Shown here piece by piece: positions 27,223-36,062 of a stretch of DNA of 47,810 bases. Source of the DNA: UMGS1370 sp963557065 (lineage in GTDB: Bacteria > Bacillota > Clostridia > Lachnospirales > Lachnospiraceae); NCBI GenBank assembly GCA_963557065.1, contig CAUWCT010000048.1:1-47810 (forward strand), written 5' to 3'. Below the pieces are notes generated by a model. It did no database searches, was not told where the DNA came from, and saw only the letters and a list, made by a program, of their open reading frames with translations. The translations under genes and the position numbers were made by a program. The first letter of the stretch is position 1. Every line of letters begins with the position of its first letter.

Positions 27223-28491
27223 ATGAAAAGACCAGGGCGTTTAGAAATAACTACGAAGATAGGATGTAAAATTAATTGTGTATATTGTCCACAAAAGTTG
27301 CTGTTAGGACAATATTTTAAAGAGAATAGTTTAAGAAAAAGTATGCTTACGTATGAAGATTTTAGAACCTGTATTGATAAGTTACCAGTTCAAACCAGAA
27401 TTGACTTTTCAGGAATGGCAGAGCCATGGTTAAATAGTGCATGTACAGATATGATCTGTTATGCTGTACAAACGGGGCATCCGGTCGCGATATACACAAC
27501 TCTTATTGGAATGAAAAAAGAAGACTTTGAAAGAATTAAAGATTTTGAATTAGAAGAGTTTGTACTTCATATTCCAGATGCGAAAAGTAATTCTCATATT
27601 GTAATAGATGATAATTATATACAATTGCTTCAAGAAGTAATCAACTATAAGAAAGACGGCAGTAACTTAGTTACTGGCTATTCTTGTCATGGGGAAATTC
27701 ATCCCCAAATAATAAATGCAGTTCCTAAAGACTCAAAATTGATAACAGAGTTGATTGATCGAGCAGGAAACCTGGACAGCGATTACGTAGAAAGCAAGGA
27801 AAATATTGGAGAAATTGTTTGTGTAAATTGTGAGGATGATATAAATCACAATGTGCTTCTTCCAGATGGAACAATCCTTTTATGTTGTATGGATTATGGA
27901 ATGAAGCACGTATTGGGAAATTTGTTAATGGAAAGTTATGAAGAAATTCAGAATTCTGCAGAGGCACAAAAGGTTAGAAGAGGACTGGCAGGTCAGGAGC
28001 AGGATGTTTTATGCAGAAATTGCACGAATGGACGCTCAGTACATGAGTTATATGATGATTTTGCATTATATAGAGACTGGAGCAGAAAACTGATTAAAAA
28101 TGATGAGAGCAAAGCAAAGGATTTGGAAATATATAGACAATGGGTCGAGAAATTAGAAAAACAGCAAGAGGAATTAAAAGCAGAGTATTCAGATTGGATA
28201 AGAAACTTAGAAGAGCAAAAGGAAAATGGAGATAGAGATCTGGAGATTTACAGACAATGGGTTGCAAAATTAGAACAACAGAAAAATAGTGGAGATAAAG
28301 ATCTGGCAGTATATAAGCAGCGGGTTGAGAACCTGGAAATACAACAGGGGAAACTAAAAGAAGAGTACGAAAATAGCAAAAAATTTTTAGATGAACAAGA
28401 GAGAGAAAACCAGAAATTAGAGAAAGAGTTAGAGGAAATAAGAAACTGGAAAGGATTTCATTTTCTGGAAAAACTGAATCGTAAAAACTGA
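27223..28491 (+). CDS. Radical SAM/SPASM-like protein with coiled-coil repeat tail
   Basis: The radical SAM cluster motif is C-x3-C-x2-C at Cys15, Cys19 and Cys22 (GCKINCVYCPQ), followed by FSGMAEPW in the place of the GGEP motif. A second cysteine set (Cys200, Cys203, Cys221/222, Cys264, Cys267; LPDGTILLCCMDYG) resembles a SPASM-type auxiliary cluster. From ~285 to 405 the chain is a charged coiled coil with three copies of D-L-x-x-Y-x-Q-x-V-x-x-L-E (starting at 300, 339 and 360). No peptide substrate gene is next to it; in glycan clusters such enzymes may modify a sugar. The tail may dock to the coiled coil of the next protein. AAAGGAAAAA lies before the ATG. Confidence 0.85.
   Translation: MKRPGRLEITTKIGCKINCVYCPQKLLLGQYFKENSLRKSMLTYEDFRTCIDKLPVQTRIDFSGMAEPWLNSACTDMICYAVQTGHPVAIYTTLIGMKKEDFERIKDFELEEFVLHIPDAKSNSHIVIDDNYIQLLQEVINYKKDGSNLVTGYSCHGEIHPQIINAVPKDSKLITELIDRAGNLDSDYVESKENIGEIVCVNCEDDINHNVLLPDGTILLCCMDYGMKHVLGNLLMESYEEIQNSAEAQKVRRGLAGQEQDVLCRNCTNGRSVHELYDDFALYRDWSRKLIKNDESKAKDLEIYRQWVEKLEKQQEELKAEYSDWIRNLEEQKENGDRDLEIYRQWVAKLEQQKNSGDKDLAVYKQRVENLEIQQGKLKEEYENSKKFLDEQERENQKLEKELEEIRNWKGFHFLEKLNRKN
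28117..28369 (+). repeat. Three degenerate in-frame repeats coding for the coiled coil
   Basis: Related units beginning GATTTGGAAATATATAGACA (28120), GATCTGGAGATTTACAGACA (28237) and GATCTGGCAGTATATAAGCA (28300) encode the D-L-x-x-Y-x-Q-x-V repeats. The last two are spaced 63 bases apart and the first is 117 bases before the second, so the tail probably grew by duplication. Confidence 0.7.
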
Positions 28492-28509
28492 GAGAAGCAT
28501 GGGGGAAAG

Positions 28510-29502
28510 ATGTTTGGGATAAAGGAACTGAAAAAACAGGTAGAAAAGCTGGAACTAGAAACAAGGAATAGAGAGAAGATTTTCGCTGAAGAAAAAGGAA
28601 TATTAGAAGAGAAGATAGAGATTTTACAAAGGAAAATAGAAAATATAGAGAGCGATCTGGAAGATAGAAGGTTGCTGATGTGGCACATGCAGTTTTTTTA
28701 TGATAATAGAATAAGCAAATTGCTTTTAGGCAATGTAGAGAAAGAATGCGAGGGAAACCAACAGCGGTTGGAGGCACTGAAAGATAAGCATTGCGGAAAG
28801 AGATGTTTTATTATAGGGAATGGTCCGTCACTAACCCCATCTGACTTAAACAAAATAAAAAAAGAGATATCATTTGGCGTAAATAAAATAATTAAAATTT
28901 ATAAGGACACAGAATGGAGACCAACTTACTATATGGCATCCGATCCTCTTTTATTGGAAAAGCAAAATGAAAGAATGGGCGAGACAACGGCAAGTTCGGA
29001 AGTATTATTGGATTCAGATTTTTTAGAGGGAATTGCTCCAGAATTGAGAAAAAATGTAATTTGGTATCATCATGTCAGCCGATATACTATGATACCAGAA
29101 TTCAGTAATAGACCAGATAAAATCGTATACGAAGCTGGCAGCGTATTGTTTCATGCAATTCAATTTGCAGTTTTTATGGGAATCAAGGAGATCTATCTTT
29201 TGGGAGTTGATAATAGCTACCAAAAGAAAAAGATGGAGGATGGTAGAGAAGTCTTGGACTTTTTTTCAGATAGGCCAATGCACTTTTACCCATCAGGTGA
29301 TGAGGAAAAAGCATTTCAAAGATCAATGGAATGTTGGATGGATTATAATAATCCTAAAAAGTCAGGGCTTTACGATTCAAATGATATGTGGAATGCAGTA
29401 AAGTACCATTGTGAAGCGAATAGTGTTAAAGTTTATAATGCAACTAGAGGAGGAATGCTGGAAACTTTTCAGAGGGTAGAGTTGGAAAATGTTATAAGAT
29501 GA
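28510..29502 (+). CDS. MptE-like/DUF115 protein with N-terminal coiled coil (Maf-related)
   Basis: Residues 1-55 are a heptad-like coiled coil (LKKQVEKLELETRNREKIF). The 6-hydroxymethylpterin-pyrophosphokinase MptE-like domain follows, with CFIIGNGPSL (99-108) as its nucleotide-binding signature, then FGVNKI and MASDPLLLEKQ. In bacteria this domain is the core of Maf proteins, which transfer CMP-nonulosonic acids to flagellin, and related proteins occur in glycan loci. Here it directly precedes a CMP-nonulosonate synthetase-like gene, so it may transfer that sugar to the surface glycan (inference). The coiled-coil N terminus next to the coiled-coil tail of the radical SAM protein suggests partnership. 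Confidence 0.8.
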   Translation: MFGIKELKKQVEKLELETRNREKIFAEEKGILEEKIEILQRKIENIESDLEDRRLLMWHMQFFYDNRISKLLLGNVEKECEGNQQRLEALKDKHCGKRCFIIGNGPSLTPSDLNKIKKEISFGVNKIIKIYKDTEWRPTYYMASDPLLLEKQNERMGETTASSEVLLDSDFLEGIAPELRKNVIWYHHVSRYTMIPEFSNRPDKIVYEAGSVLFHAIQFAVFMGIKEIYLLGVDNSYQKKKMEDGREVLDFFSDRPMHFYPSGDEEKAFQRSMECWMDYNNPKKSGLYDSNDMWNAVKYHCEANSVKVYNATRGGMLETFQRVELENVIR

Positions 29503-29518
29503 AAAGGAGGAAGGTATT

Positions 29519-30526
29519 ATGGAGGTATTGGCAATAATACCGGCAAGAAGTGGATCGAAATCAGTAAAAGATAAGAATATAAGGCTTTTGAACAATAAAC
29601 CGATGATAGCATACACGATTGAGCATGCGCTGCAGTCCAGGCTTATAAACAGAGTGATTGTCAGCACAGATAGTGAAGAGTATGCTGAAATATCAAAGCA
29701 ATATGGTGCGGAAGTTCCGTTTATACGTCCAAGTTATTTGGCTGAAGATGACAGTTTGGATATAGATGTTTTTAAGCATGCATTAACATATTTAGAAGAA
29801 GCAGAACAGTATCATCCAGATGTTGTGGTTCATTTACGTCCTACATATCCAATCAGAAATGTAGAAGATATCGATAATATGATAGAATTAATGGTAGAAA
29901 AAGGGGCCGACTCTGTTCGATGTATTGCTCCGGCCAAGGAAATTGCCTACAAGATGTGGAAAATGGATGAGGATGGAAGGATTTATCCGATTTTAAATGA
30001 TATTCCGGAAGCTTATAATATGCCCAGACAGGCATTACCTCAGATTTATTATCAAAATGCCTGTATTGATGTGATAAGGCCAAATGTAATTACAGACAGG
30101 AATTCAATGACTGGCACTAAGATCATGGGGTATATGATGAAAAGAAACTATGATATTGATACAGAAGAAGAATTTCAGCATGCTGATTTAAAATTGAAAT
30201 TGGAAGAAGGAAATCATACATTTGTTTTTGATATTGATGGAGTAATTGCAGAATTAAGAGAGGACTTGCAGTATGATTTGTCCCAGCCTAATATTAAAAT
30301 GATTAATGTTATTAATAAATTATATGATAAACATAATCGAATTATTCTGTTTACAGCAAGGGGTTCTAAAACGGGAAAAGATTGGGAAGATGTGACAAGA
30401 AAACAAATGAAGCTGTGGGGGGTTAAATTCAATGAATTAAAATTTGGAAAACCTGGGGCGGATTTTTATATTGATGATAAATTACTGAGCATAGATGACT
30501 TATATAATATTTTGGACGAAAGATAG
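29519..30526 (+). CDS. NeuA-like CMP-nonulosonate cytidylyltransferase fused to a HAD-like domain
   Basis: Residues 1-225 match acylneuraminate cytidylyltransferases: AIIPARSGSKSVKDKNIRLL (nucleotide-binding), VSTDSEEYAEI and VVHLRPTYPIR. Residues ~232-335 form a small HAD-like domain of the capsule-biosynthesis phosphatase type: VFDIDGVIAEL, ILFTARGSKTGKDW and FYIDDKLLSI. NeuA proteins of some bacteria carry other C-terminal partners, but this HAD type is less usual. AAGGAGGAAGG precedes the ATG. With the NeuB-like gene downstream it indicates a sialic-acid-type or other nonulosonic sugar. No upstream epimerase (NeuC) or Pse/Leg enzyme is seen here. Confidence 0.87.
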   Translation: MEVLAIIPARSGSKSVKDKNIRLLNNKPMIAYTIEHALQSRLINRVIVSTDSEEYAEISKQYGAEVPFIRPSYLAEDDSLDIDVFKHALTYLEEAEQYHPDVVVHLRPTYPIRNVEDIDNMIELMVEKGADSVRCIAPAKEIAYKMWKMDEDGRIYPILNDIPEAYNMPRQALPQIYYQNACIDVIRPNVITDRNSMTGTKIMGYMMKRNYDIDTEEEFQHADLKLKLEEGNHTFVFDIDGVIAELREDLQYDLSQPNIKMINVINKLYDKHNRIILFTARGSKTGKDWEDVTRKQMKLWGVKFNELKFGKPGADFYIDDKLLSIDDLYNILDER

Positions 30527-30538
30527 GAGTGAGTGGGA

Positions 30539-32042
30539 ATGGATACTATTTTTTCAAACTTAATTATATTTGAGATGGCTAACAGCCATCAGGGCAGTGT
30601 GGAACATGGAATTGCGATTATAGAAGAGATGGCAAAAATTTGCCGGAAATATAATGTAAGAGGGGGGGGTGAAGTTACAATATAGAGAACTGGATTCGTT
30701 TATACATCCAGCTTATAGAGGAAACAAGGAAGAAAAGCATATATCACGTTTTGAGTCTACCAGATTGAGTAAAAATGAGTTTGATATTTTGGTAGAAAAG
30801 ATACGGGAAGAAGAAATGATACCAATCAGTACTCCTTTTGATGAGGCAGGGGTAGAGTGGTGCATGAGTCAGGGATTGCCGATAATTAAAGTAGCCAGCT
30901 GCAGTTCTATGGATTGGCCTTTAATGGAGAAATTGGCGCAGACAGGAAAACCATTAATTGTTTCCACAGGTGGGAAGACGATTTCCGATATTGATAAAAT
31001 ATACAATTTTTTGACCCATAGAAAATGTGAGTTTAGTTTTATGCATTGTGTAGCAGAGTATCCGGCATCAGAGGATATGATACAGTTAAATTTTATAGAC
31101 AGAATGAAAAAAAGATATAGAGATATAGTAATTGGGTATTCTGGCCATGAAGATCCCGAGGATGATGTTATCCCAATGTTAGCTGTCGCAAAAGGAGCAC
31201 AGATTTTTGAAAGGCATGTGGGACTGCCGACAGAAACAATTAAATTGAATCAGTATTCAATGAACCCACAGCAAGCAGAAAAGTGGGTTGGCTCTATTGT
31301 CAGGGCAAAAAAGGTGTGTGAATTAAAATCCAGTTCTGGCGGAAGATATATCAGTCAGGAAGAAATACAGTCTCTTCAGTCATTAATGAGGGGGGTATAT
31401 GCCAAAACGGATATTAAGCAGGGAGAATATTTAACGCTTGATAAGGTTTATTTTGCAATGCCTTTCAAACCAGAATGTCAACAAATGAACAGCAGTGAAT
31501 TTTCAGAGGAAGTAGCAGCTACGCGGGATTATTCAGCAAATGAACCGATTTGTGAACGGAGAACGGTTACAGATATTAATATTGCCAGAAGTGTGATACA
31601 TGATATTAAAGGATTACTATTTGAGGCGAACATTGCTCTTGGAGATGAATATGAGATTGAACTTTCTCACCACTATGGAATCGGAAAATTTAGACAGACA
31701 GGCGCTACAATTATCAGTGTAATTAACAGAGAATATTGTAAAAAATTATTAGTTGTCCTTCCGGGACAGTCACATCCATTTCATTATCATAAAATAAAAG
31801 AAGAAACATTTCAGGTTTTGTTTGGTGAATTAGAGTGCATAATTGATGGAAAAACAATTCAAATGAAAGCTGGAGATATTGCGACTGTTTTTAGAGGGCA
31901 GATGCATGCTTTTTCGTCTAAAACAGGAGCTGTATTTGAGGAAATTTCAACTACTCATATTAAAGGTGACTCTTATTACGAAGATGAGCGGATTAGTAAA
32001 CAGGATTTAATGGCGAGAAAAACGACTATTAAAGAGTGGTAG
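30539..32042 (+). CDS. NeuB-like synthase with SAF and cupin domains, interrupted by a frameshift in a G8 tract
   Basis: ATG 30539 (AGGAG nine bases upstream) opens a frame with NeuB's first segment, FEMANSHQGSVEHG, which stops at TAG 30683-30685 after 48 residues. The rest of the gene is read from frame +1 beginning with GTG-AAG-TTA-CAA at 30669 (VKLQY). The frames meet at G8 (30662-30669). With seven G the product is a continuous ~500-aa protein reading NVRGGVKLQY, as the family requires. The barrel continues with KVASCSSMDWP, SFMHCVAEYPA and IGYSGHE, then an SAF domain (GVYAKTDIKQGEYLTLDKV) and a C-terminal cupin (HPFHYHKIKEETFQV). NeuB enzymes condense a 2-acetamido hexose with phosphoenolpyruvate. 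In this copy the gene is off or slippage-dependent. Confidence 0.85.
30662..30669 (+). repeat. G8 homopolymer that breaks the NeuB-like reading frame
   Basis: Eight G follow AGA. Reading through eight gives a TAG shortly afterwards; reading through seven joins the two halves of the NeuB domain exactly at the conserved VK(L/F)Q strand. Confidence 0.9.
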
Positions 32043-32056
32043 TGAGGGAAGTTAGA

Positions 32057-32890
32057 ATGAAGAAAGCAATTATTTTTGGAGCAGGCGGAGCAGGCTTACA
32101 AATTTATCGTATGATTAAAAATGATTATGATGTAATCTGTTTTACAGATAATGACGAAAGCAGATGGGGAGATGGATTTGCAGATAAATGGATAGAGTCG
32201 CCTTTTGTCATACAAAAAATAGAGTTTGATATGATTTTTATAGCTTCCTTGATGGGAGTGGAAGATATTACTATTCAATTGATGGAATTAGGAGTTTCAT
32301 CAGTGAAGATTAATAAAGAGTATGCACTGATAGCGACAAAAAGCAGAGAAGTGTTTATTCAGAATTTTGCAGAATTAGTTAAGAAAAATGAATTGATAGG
32401 TGCTGTGGCGGAAGCAGGAGTTTACAGGGGAGAATTTGCAAAGATAATTAACCGTGAATTTGCTGATAGAATCTGTTATTTATTTGATACCTTTGAAGGA
32501 TTTGATGAGAGGGAGTTTGGCTTTGAAAAAAAGAAATCTCATGTAGAGGGAAAGCAACTGAGCAAAACATCCGTAGATATTGTGTTGAGTAAAATGAGTT
32601 TTCCTGAAAATTGTGTTATCAGAAAAGGGTATTTTCCTGAAACTGCAGAAGGAATAGAAGAAAATTTTGTTTTTGTAAATTTAGATATGGATTTGTACAA
32701 ACCGACATATGAGGGATTAGTTTATTTTTATCCCCGGATGGTAGAGGAGGGAATAATACTCATTCATGACTATTTCTCTGAAACATATCCAAATGTAAAA
32801 CAGGCTGTAGAAGATTATGAAAAGAACTATGCAGTACAGTTGAAAAAAATGCCGATAGGTGATGGTTACAGTATAGCAATAGTGAAATAG
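32057..32890 (+). CDS. TylF/MycF-type O-methyltransferase with N-terminal Rossmann domain
   Basis: The first ~100 residues resemble the PglD/CoA-binding-like Rossmann domain (AIIFGAGGAGLQIYRMI, TDNDESRWG, FDMIFIAS). The rest is a macrocin O-methyltransferase-family (TylF) domain: GAVAEAGVYRGEFAKIIN (SAM site), YLFDTFEGFD, and FVNLDMDLYKPTYEGLVYFYPR, with the metal-binding LDMDLY and IHDYFSE. TylF enzymes methylate sugar hydroxyls using SAM and magnesium. ATG 32057 with GAGGGA seven bases upstream is preferred over GTG 32036. It probably O-methylates a sugar of the surface glycan. Confidence 0.85.
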   Translation: MKKAIIFGAGGAGLQIYRMIKNDYDVICFTDNDESRWGDGFADKWIESPFVIQKIEFDMIFIASLMGVEDITIQLMELGVSSVKINKEYALIATKSREVFIQNFAELVKKNELIGAVAEAGVYRGEFAKIINREFADRICYLFDTFEGFDEREFGFEKKKSHVEGKQLSKTSVDIVLSKMSFPENCVIRKGYFPETAEGIEENFVFVNLDMDLYKPTYEGLVYFYPRMVEEGIILIHDYFSETYPNVKQAVEDYEKNYAVQLKKMPIGDGYSIAIVK

Positions 32891-32935
32891 ATTATTAGGT
32901 TGTATAGGGAGAAAATTTTAGCAAAGGAGAAAACT

Positions 32936-33823
32936 ATGTGTAAATGCAGTATATGTAATGGAGACGATATTTCCATTACGTATGAAGGAAAGATAAGGAA
33001 TGGGGCTGTAGGAACATTAACAGAAGATGATTATCAAATATTCCGCTGTAATCGTTGTGGGGTAAGCTGGCATGAAATACGTACATATGAGCCCCAAAAA
33101 TATTATGAGGGAACAACATATAGAGAATCCGTTAATGGAAGCAGTGAGATTGCTGTACATTACGAGATATGTGATAAACTGGCACTTAATAAAATAAGGG
33201 TAATGGGAACAGAAGGATACCGGGGAAAAGTTATTGCGGATATTGGAAGTGCAGGAGGGGTGCTTCTGGATTATTTCAAAGGAGTAGCTAAGAAAACAAT
33301 CGGAATTGAGCCATCCAGCACGCAGAGAAAAGAGTTAGTTTCTAAAGGACATGAGGCATATGATTATTGCCAAAATGCGCTAAAAGACTATAGAGAGGCG
33401 GTGGATATTGCAGTAAGTTTTGATGTGATTGAACATGTGGAAGAACCGCAATCTTTTGTTGATGAGATCTACGAGTTGCTGGCAAAAGGGGGAAAGGTCA
33501 TTTTAGGAACTCCAACGGATTATCCACTATTGCGAAAAGAAATAGGTAAACTGTTTGAAGAGTTTATGTTTGATGTTCAACATCCATGGATTTTTTCTGA
33601 AGATAGTCTGAAAATTTTATTTGCTAATGCAGGATTCAGAAATATAACTATTATAAAAAAGCAGCAATATGGATTAGGAAATTTTGTATCATGGCTGGTA
33701 GATAAAAAGCCTAAAGGAGATATTCAATTGGAATGGATTAGTGAAACGATGGATACGGCTTTTAAAGAAATGGCTATAGAACGATATGGCGGAGATTATC
33801 TGTTAGTTTTTGCGGAAAAGTAA
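32936..33823 (+). CDS. Class I SAM methyltransferase with N-terminal zinc-ribbon-like cysteines
   Basis: The N terminus has paired C-x2-C motifs (CKCSICNGDD and FRCNRCGVSWHE), followed by a class I methyltransferase: VIADIGSAGGVLLDYF (SAM-binding), IGIEPSS and SFDVIEHVEEPQSF. Proteins of this layout include sugar C-methyltransferase-like and other Methyltransf_23 enzymes in glycan loci. ATG 32936 is the start because AAAGGAG lies six bases upstream; the TTG at 32900 is not needed. It forms an operon with the TylF gene. The acceptor is unknown. Confidence 0.83.
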   Translation: MCKCSICNGDDISITYEGKIRNGAVGTLTEDDYQIFRCNRCGVSWHEIRTYEPQKYYEGTTYRESVNGSSEIAVHYEICDKLALNKIRVMGTEGYRGKVIADIGSAGGVLLDYFKGVAKKTIGIEPSSTQRKELVSKGHEAYDYCQNALKDYREAVDIAVSFDVIEHVEEPQSFVDEIYELLAKGGKVILGTPTDYPLLRKEIGKLFEEFMFDVQHPWIFSEDSLKILFANAGFRNITIIKKQQYGLGNFVSWLVDKKPKGDIQLEWISETMDTAFKEMAIERYGGDYLLVFAEK

Positions 33824-33916
33824 GAGACCTAAAAAATTTCTGATGAGGCTATAGGTTACGGAAGAGTATGAATTAAAAAATCGATTTAAAATATTATATA
33901 GGAGAAGGACTGGGGA

Positions 33917-35794
33917 ATGATAGATTTTACAATTTTGCACTTATCAGATTTGCATATTAACTTTAAAGGGGCAAAGCTGCCGCTATTATTAGAAAATTTG
34001 TTAGAGGATATAAAGGCAGAGATGAGCCATTCACAACATATTGTTGTAGTGGTAACGGGAGACTTAATTCATAAAGGGAATTATGATTATAAGTCGGGGG
34101 TTAAAGTGTTCTTTACTAAATTGAAAGAAGTTTTAGATGGAAAAGTAGAATATATTTATATTGTTCCTGGAAATCATGATAAAAATAGGAATATATTAGA
34201 TAAAAAAATGGTAAAGATGTATAAAAACGGTAAAAATTTCTATCCCAATGGTTGGAAATATTTGAGGATGGGATTTGATGAGTATACAGAACTGGTAGAA
34301 GAGATCTATGCTATTTTTTATGGTGAAGAAGGGAAAAAAAGAGGGTTAAAGGACACATTCGGTGTATATGTTGATGAGATTAATGGGAAAAATATATGTT
34401 TTATATTATTCAATTCGGCATGGAGTAGTCTGGGAGATAAAGATATCAGAAAATTGCGTATTGGTAAGTTCCAGTTAGATAAGATCAAAGAAAGTTATGA
34501 AGCGTGTACAAATAACGTAAATGGAAAAATAGAGTTGACAATTGCAATAGCTCATCATCCAATAGATTGGCTTAATGGTTTTGAAGAAGACTTAGTTCGG
34601 ACTGAGCTATTAAGCAATAATGGATTAAATGCAAATATTTATATTTGTGGACATATTCATAATAGAGACGTTTTTAACTGGCAAAATAACCGACATTCTT
34701 TGACTACACTGGTATCGGGAATAGGATGGCCAGAAGGGAGCGAAGGCCATCCATATCCTCATACATATTCAAGTTATGTATTTAATTTGGATGTAAATTC
34801 TATAGATGTGTATGTGAGAAGTTCAAATGATGATTATTGTTTTGAACCTGATTTTAGAATTTATACAGCAGAGAGAAATAAAGAATATAATAAAATAGTA
34901 ATGCCGATTAATATTTGCAGGAATCAATCATATTTTAACTTAGGAACGGCATTGGGACGATCTCCAAAAGGATGTTATATTACAGATAATATAATTAGAA
35001 ATCTGAATAAATATGTACTTGCCTTTGCAAGAATTAATCAAATTGTTTATAAGAGATTGGAACTACTTAAAGTAGATGAATATGAAAGCAATTTTAAGAA
35101 AGACGGGAAAGAGAATAACAAATTATATGATTTTTGGTTTAAAGCTATTGGGGATATAGAATATGAAGATGATATAATTACTTGCTTGGAGGAGAATCAA
35201 AATAGAATATTAACTGCTTATTTACAGAGTATTTGTACAGCAGTTTATAACACAATCGCTGATATTAAGCCAGATACAGATCTACGCGTCCATTTTAGAT
35301 ACTGGAATTGGAAAGATGACAAATATTACCAATTATCGATAGCAGGAACTGATTTTAAAAACTATGTGATGGAACCATTTGATTGGGGTGAACTACTTGA
35401 AGCAACCTTTGTGGCAAAGCGTCCATTGATAGCATCCGTAAATCAAGATTGTTGTGCTGAAAGTCTAAAGAAAAACGAGACAAAATCAGAAGAAGAAGGA
35501 GAAAGTGTGAGGAAATGGACGGACTTCATGACCTTTATACCACAATTCAGTAAAAATTATTTTGTAGAGAAAAATAAACAGACTGAAAAGATTGAAAAAG
35601 AGCGACCTTTGATTACAGGAGGTATAACTGTATATAGCGAGGAGGATAGAGATATTTTATATTTATTAGACTATTTAAGAATTGATGAGCAGATTGGAGA
35701 TATGATGAAGAATTTTTTGTATTTCTTTCCATTTAATATTAGCGATTGTATAAAAAATGATAAGGAGAACGATGATGGAAGCAGTAGAGCATAA
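33917..35794 (+). CDS. Calcineurin-like metallophosphoesterase with possible C-terminal GAF-like domain
   Basis: The N-terminal ~300 residues contain the full metallophosphoesterase set: DLHIN (Asp11, His13), TGDLIHKG (Asp49), PGNHDKN (Asn86, His87, Asp88), IAHHPIDW (~213) and CGHIHNRD (~248). After a helical linker, residues ~430-610 look like a sensor fold of GAF character (DLRVHFRYWNW, RPLIASVNQDC, TDFMTFIPQF, RPLITGGITVYSEEDRDILYLLDYL); this is a visual judgement. No signal peptide or membrane segment is present, so it is cytoplasmic. It does not look like a glycan enzyme and sits between methyltransferase and LtaS-like genes. It overlaps the small gene after it, probably its partner. Possible roles: nucleotide-signal or defence hydrolase. 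Confidence 0.8.
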   Translation: MIDFTILHLSDLHINFKGAKLPLLLENLLEDIKAEMSHSQHIVVVVTGDLIHKGNYDYKSGVKVFFTKLKEVLDGKVEYIYIVPGNHDKNRNILDKKMVKMYKNGKNFYPNGWKYLRMGFDEYTELVEEIYAIFYGEEGKKRGLKDTFGVYVDEINGKNICFILFNSAWSSLGDKDIRKLRIGKFQLDKIKESYEACTNNVNGKIELTIAIAHHPIDWLNGFEEDLVRTELLSNNGLNANIYICGHIHNRDVFNWQNNRHSLTTLVSGIGWPEGSEGHPYPHTYSSYVFNLDVNSIDVYVRSSNDDYCFEPDFRIYTAERNKEYNKIVMPINICRNQSYFNLGTALGRSPKGCYITDNIIRNLNKYVLAFARINQIVYKRLELLKVDEYESNFKKDGKENNKLYDFWFKAIGDIEYEDDIITCLEENQNRILTAYLQSICTAVYNTIADIKPDTDLRVHFRYWNWKDDKYYQLSIAGTDFKNYVMEPFDWGELLEATFVAKRPLIASVNQDCCAESLKKNETKSEEEGESVRKWTDFMTFIPQFSKNYFVEKNKQTEKIEKERPLITGGITVYSEEDRDILYLLDYLRIDEQIGDMMKNFLYFFPFNISDCIKNDKENDDGSSRA

Positions 35795-36047
35795 ATTAAA
35801 CCTGATGGAATTGGAAGAAATGTCAGACAATGAACAGGTGTTAGTTAATACAAATAAATTATTTTGGAAATTGTCAGAGATTAGTAGGCGAGAAGGCGAA
35901 AAGGAGACTATTCAAATAATCACGAAAGCTTTAGAAAAAGATTTGGATGTGGGAAGTATGTATATTCCGATGAATGTGCACGATGTCAAGAAATGTTTTG
36001 AGCGGAATTCAGAAGTACTGCCCGAAAACACACTTCGGAGATTTTAG
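35772..36047 (+). CDS. Small helical protein, partner of the metallophosphoesterase
   Basis: This ~91-aa charged, mainly helical protein (MEAVEHKLNLMELEEM, IIQ-like heptads, ENTLRRF at the end) has no family I recognise. AAGGAG at 35761-35766 sets the start at ATG 35772 or 35775 rather than 35757. It overlaps the metallophosphoesterase gene by about 20 bp, which suggests coupled translation and joint function, for example as an inhibitor or adaptor. It is followed 15 bp later by the LtaS-like gene. Confidence 0.65.
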   Translation: MMEAVEHKLNLMELEEMSDNEQVLVNTNKLFWKLSEISRREGEKETIQIITKALEKDLDVGSMYIPMNVHDVKKCFERNSEVLPENTLRRF

Positions 36048-36062
36048 AAAGTAAGAAATAGA

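Noticed and set aside
28094..28777. 227-codon minus-strand open frame opposite the coiled-coil region
   Set aside because: It is the low-complexity, leucine/serine/phenylalanine-rich mirror of the charged coiled-coil coding, has no ribosome binding site and no domain.
30669..32042. NeuB-like gene as a complete gene starting at GTG 30669
   Set aside because: It would lack the first barrel strand and helix (FEMANSHQG), which are present upstream in the other frame behind a good ribosome binding site.
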